Assembly: GCA_041908165.1 (NCBI GenBank)
Contig: JAYRFV010000157.1
Location: forward strand, 1 to 53,460
Source: JACQZU01 sp041908165
GTDB taxonomy: Bacteria > Acidobacteriota > Holophagae > Holophagales > Holophagaceae
Direction: 5' to 3'
Length of the DNA: 53,460 nt
Below the pieces are notes generated by a model that searched no databases, was not told where the DNA came from, and saw only the letters and a list, made by a program, of their open reading frames with translations. The translations under genes and the position numbers were made by a program. Shown here piece by piece: positions 51,979 through 53,460 of this stretch; positions within the stretch are counted from its first letter, which is position 1; each line of letters starts with the position of its first letter.

Positions 51979-52602
51979 GTGTTGATCCGCAAGTATCTGG
52001 TCACTGGCCTTTTCACGCTGCTGCCGATGGTGGTCACGCTGTGGCTGCTGAAGAACATCTTCTCGGCGCTGACCGGGGTGTTCGCGCGGCCGCTGACCTG
52101 GGTCAGCGCCCTGGCCGGCCTGCCGAACCCGCCGTTCTGGCTGCTGGCCCTGTGCTCGGCGGCGGCCACCCTGCTGCTGCTGTTCCTGGTGGGCCTGCTG
52201 GTGGGCAACTTCGTCGGCCGGCAGATCCTGTTCTGGCTCGACGAGCTGATGCTCAGCGTGCCGGTGGTAAAGTCGGTGTACGGCTCCATCAAGCAGCTGA
52301 TGAGCGCGGTGCAGAGCGGCCAGGGGGGCAGCTTCAAGGAGGTCGTCCTGGTGGAGTGGCCGCAGCCCGGCAGCTGGACCCTGGGCTTCGTGGCCCGGCG
52401 CGACTGCGCCTGGGCCATGGAGGGCGGCGAGCGGATGGTGGCGGTGTACATCCCCACCGCGCCCAACCCCACCAGCGGCTACGTCGTCATGGTCGGCGAG
52501 GACAAGCTGAAGCCCGCGCCGTTCTCGCCGGACCAGGCCCTCACCTGGGCGGTGAGCGGCGGCGTGGTGGTTCCCGGCGGCGGCAGGCCGGACGCCCCGT
52601 GA
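51979..52602 (+). CDS. DUF502 family membrane protein
   Basis: 207 residues from GTG 51979 (TTG 51982 is an equally good start, six bases after GGAGG). Two N-terminal membrane helices (LVTGLFTLLPMVVTLWLLKN; WLLALCSAAATLLLLFLVGL) precede a soluble domain with the DUF502 pattern NFVGRQILFWLDELMLSVPV, VKSVYGSIKQL, VVLVEWPQPGSWTLGFVAR and AVYIPTAPNPTSGYVVMVG. The function of the family is unknown, though the pgsA neighbourhood hints at envelope work. The promoter/leader and start were tandemly duplicated. Its stop overlaps the SDR start (GTGA). Confidence 0.9.
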   Translation: MLIRKYLVTGLFTLLPMVVTLWLLKNIFSALTGVFARPLTWVSALAGLPNPPFWLLALCSAAATLLLLFLVGLLVGNFVGRQILFWLDELMLSVPVVKSVYGSIKQLMSAVQSGQGGSFKEVVLVEWPQPGSWTLGFVARRDCAWAMEGGERMVAVYIPTAPNPTSGYVVMVGEDKLKPAPFSPDQALTWAVSGGVVVPGGGRPDAP

Positions 52603-53327
52603 CCGGCTTCGCCGGCCGCACCGTCCTGGTCAGCGGGGCCGGCAGCGGCATCGGCCGCACCGCGGCGCGGCTGCTGGCCGGCCGGGGTGCGACCTTGGTG
52701 CTGGTGGGGCGGCGCCTGGAGGCCCTGCGGGAGACCCTGCCGGAGGCGCTGCACGCGCCCTTCGACCACGCCGACGAGGCCGCGGTGGCGGCCTTCGCGG
52801 AGCGCTGTCCGCCCCTGGACGGGATGCTGCTGGCGGCCGGGGAGCTGCTCACCGGCAGCGTCGAGGGCAGCCCGGTGGCCACCTTCGACCGCATGATCCG
52901 GGCCAACCTGCGCGGGCCCTGGCTGCTCTGCCACCAGCTCGGGCCGCGGCTCAAGGACGGCGGGTCGGTGGTGCTGGTGGGCTCCAACATCGCCCTGCGC
53001 GCGATCCCGGACAGCGCCGCCTACAGCGTCGCCAAGGCCGGCCTGCACATGCTGGCCCGGGTGCTGGCGCTGGAGTGGGCGCCGCGGCGGATCCGCTGCA
53101 ACGCCCTGGCCCCGGGGCCGGTGCACACCGCCATGGTGGAGGCGCGCCTGCGGGCTGGCGCCGACCCGGAGGGCGACCTGCAGAAGCTGGCGCGGGTGAA
53201 CCCCCTCGGCCGGCTGGGCGAGGCGCGCGAGGTGGCCCTGCTGGCGGCCCACCTGCTCGGCGACGACAGCGGCTGGACCAGCGGCGCGGTCATCCCCATC
53301 GACGGCGGCGCCAGCGCGGTCTACTGA
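52599..53327 (+). CDS. Short-chain dehydrogenase/reductase
   Basis: 242 residues. Classical SDR: nucleotide-binding VLVSGAGSGIGRTAARLL, catalytic Ser in VGSNIALRAIPDS, and the YxxxK pair in AAYSVAKAGLHML. RCNALAPGPVHTAM and a GAVIPIDGGASAVY tail follow. It reduces or oxidises an alcohol/ketone substrate with NAD(P)H; the substrate is unknown, with FabG-like and polyol enzymes being close relatives. The GTG at 52599 overlaps the DUF502 stop. Its 3' end overlaps the convergent MBL gene by 7 bp. Confidence 0.92.
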   Translation: MTGFAGRTVLVSGAGSGIGRTAARLLAGRGATLVLVGRRLEALRETLPEALHAPFDHADEAAVAAFAERCPPLDGMLLAAGELLTGSVEGSPVATFDRMIRANLRGPWLLCHQLGPRLKDGGSVVLVGSNIALRAIPDSAAYSVAKAGLHMLARVLALEWAPRRIRCNALAPGPVHTAMVEARLRAGADPEGDLQKLARVNPLGRLGEAREVALLAAHLLGDDSGWTSGAVIPIDGGASAVY

Positions 53328-53460
53328 GCGGCGAAGCGCACCACCGGGCCGTCCTCCAGGCGCCGGAGGTCGCCGGACTGCTCCAGGTGGACCAGGTGGG
53401 CGAGGGCCTCGCCCATGGCGAACATGGTCTGGAAGGGATCGCGGATGTCCCGGCCGAACA
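53321..53460 (-). CDS. MBL-fold metallo-hydrolase, C-terminal end (partial)
   Basis: Only the last ~46 residues are in the window: RDIRDPFQTMFAMGEALAHL, then VHLEQSGDLRRLEDGPVVRF and AAQ before a TAG at 53321-53323. The block MGEALAHLVHLEQSGDLRRL is typical of the C-terminal helical tail of metallo-beta-lactamase-fold hydrolases. The active-site motifs lie outside, so the family call is moderate. It converges with the SDR, overlapping by 7 bp. Confidence 0.6.
   Translation of the reverse strand, partial: FGRDIRDPFQTMFAMGEALAHLVHLEQSGDLRRLEDGPVVRFAAQ

Larger units (their letters stand above)
51808..52013 (+). repeat. Tandem duplication of a 103-bp unit spanning the DUF502 start
   Basis: Unit 1 (51808-51910) and unit 2 (51911-52013) are direct repeats, about 92% identical by eye (roughly 8 differences). 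Each contains the palindrome GTATCCGCC-G-GGCGGAT, a GGAGG ribosome binding site and a GTGTTG start followed by the first ~11 codons of the DUF502 gene. Only unit 2 leads into the full gene; unit 1 leads into a 30-codon frame that stops at 51968. It is best explained as a local tandem duplication of the gene's promoter/leader and start. Confidence 0.92.

Overview
The window is a very GC-rich, gene-dense bacterial chromosome segment (about 70% G+C by eye), read as part of an Acidobacteriota genome, most likely Holophagae (Geothrix/Holophaga-like). That placement is inference. It rests on the base composition, frequent GTG/TTG starts, large multi-domain histidine kinases including a periplasmic-propeller kinase, several DUF4139 proteins, and ordinary housekeeping genes (fabI, polA, purD, speA, queG, pgsA). 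No rRNA, tRNA, CRISPR array or intact insertion sequence was seen.

Layout. 1-618: 3' end of fabI. 675-4664 (minus): a four-gene Bat/VWA operon (DUF58, signal-peptide/TM protein, BatA-like VWA, BatB-BatC-like fusion) joined by 4-bp stop/start overlaps, with no MoxR ATPase next to it. 4721-11201 (minus): a seven-gene glycan cassette of visibly lower GC. It holds an SDR epimerase, a GtrB-like lipid-linked sugar synthase, two methyltransferases, a GtrA flippase, a GT2 and a GT-C membrane transferase, all overlapping or within 2 bp. Beyond it lie a 430-bp geneless stretch and a 3'-truncated YbhN-like gene, which looks like an insertion or deletion scar. 12106-18520: three DUF4139 proteins (one MuiA-type) with an outer-membrane-barrel candidate and a divergent ferredoxin-metallo-beta-lactamase fusion. 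18568-29918: a small protein, a cysteine-desulfurase-like enzyme, polA, a secreted TPR/S41-like protein, a kinase-like protein lacking its phosphoacceptor histidine, purD, a small secreted peptide, and a LigB-like/AmrS radical-SAM pair. 30016-33925: ybbP-ybbA diverging from tesA, the same neighbourhood as in E. coli. 33963-46059: penicillin acylase family protein, propeller histidine kinase, 3-hydroxyacyl-CoA dehydrogenase, GAF/PAS hybrid kinase, arginine decarboxylase. 46117-53460: queG, a YedF-like protein, a GntR/YtrA regulator with an operator-like palindrome followed by an ABC ATPase and an unusual permease-propeller fusion, pgsA, a 103-bp tandem duplication across the start of a DUF502 gene, an SDR, and the 3' end of an MBL-fold gene.

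How parts work together. The glycan cassette has all three parts of a Gtr-type system: lipid-linked sugar synthase, flippase, and extracytoplasmic transferase. Modification enzymes accompany them, so it probably decorates a surface polymer. The Bat operon, YbbAP, DUF4139 cluster and GntR-ABC operon are all envelope-related. The most unusual items are the GntR-ABC-propeller operon, the LigB-AmrS pair without AMMECR1 or Memo, the DUF4139 cluster, the His-less kinase, and the duplicated DUF502 leader with its 19-bp palindromes.
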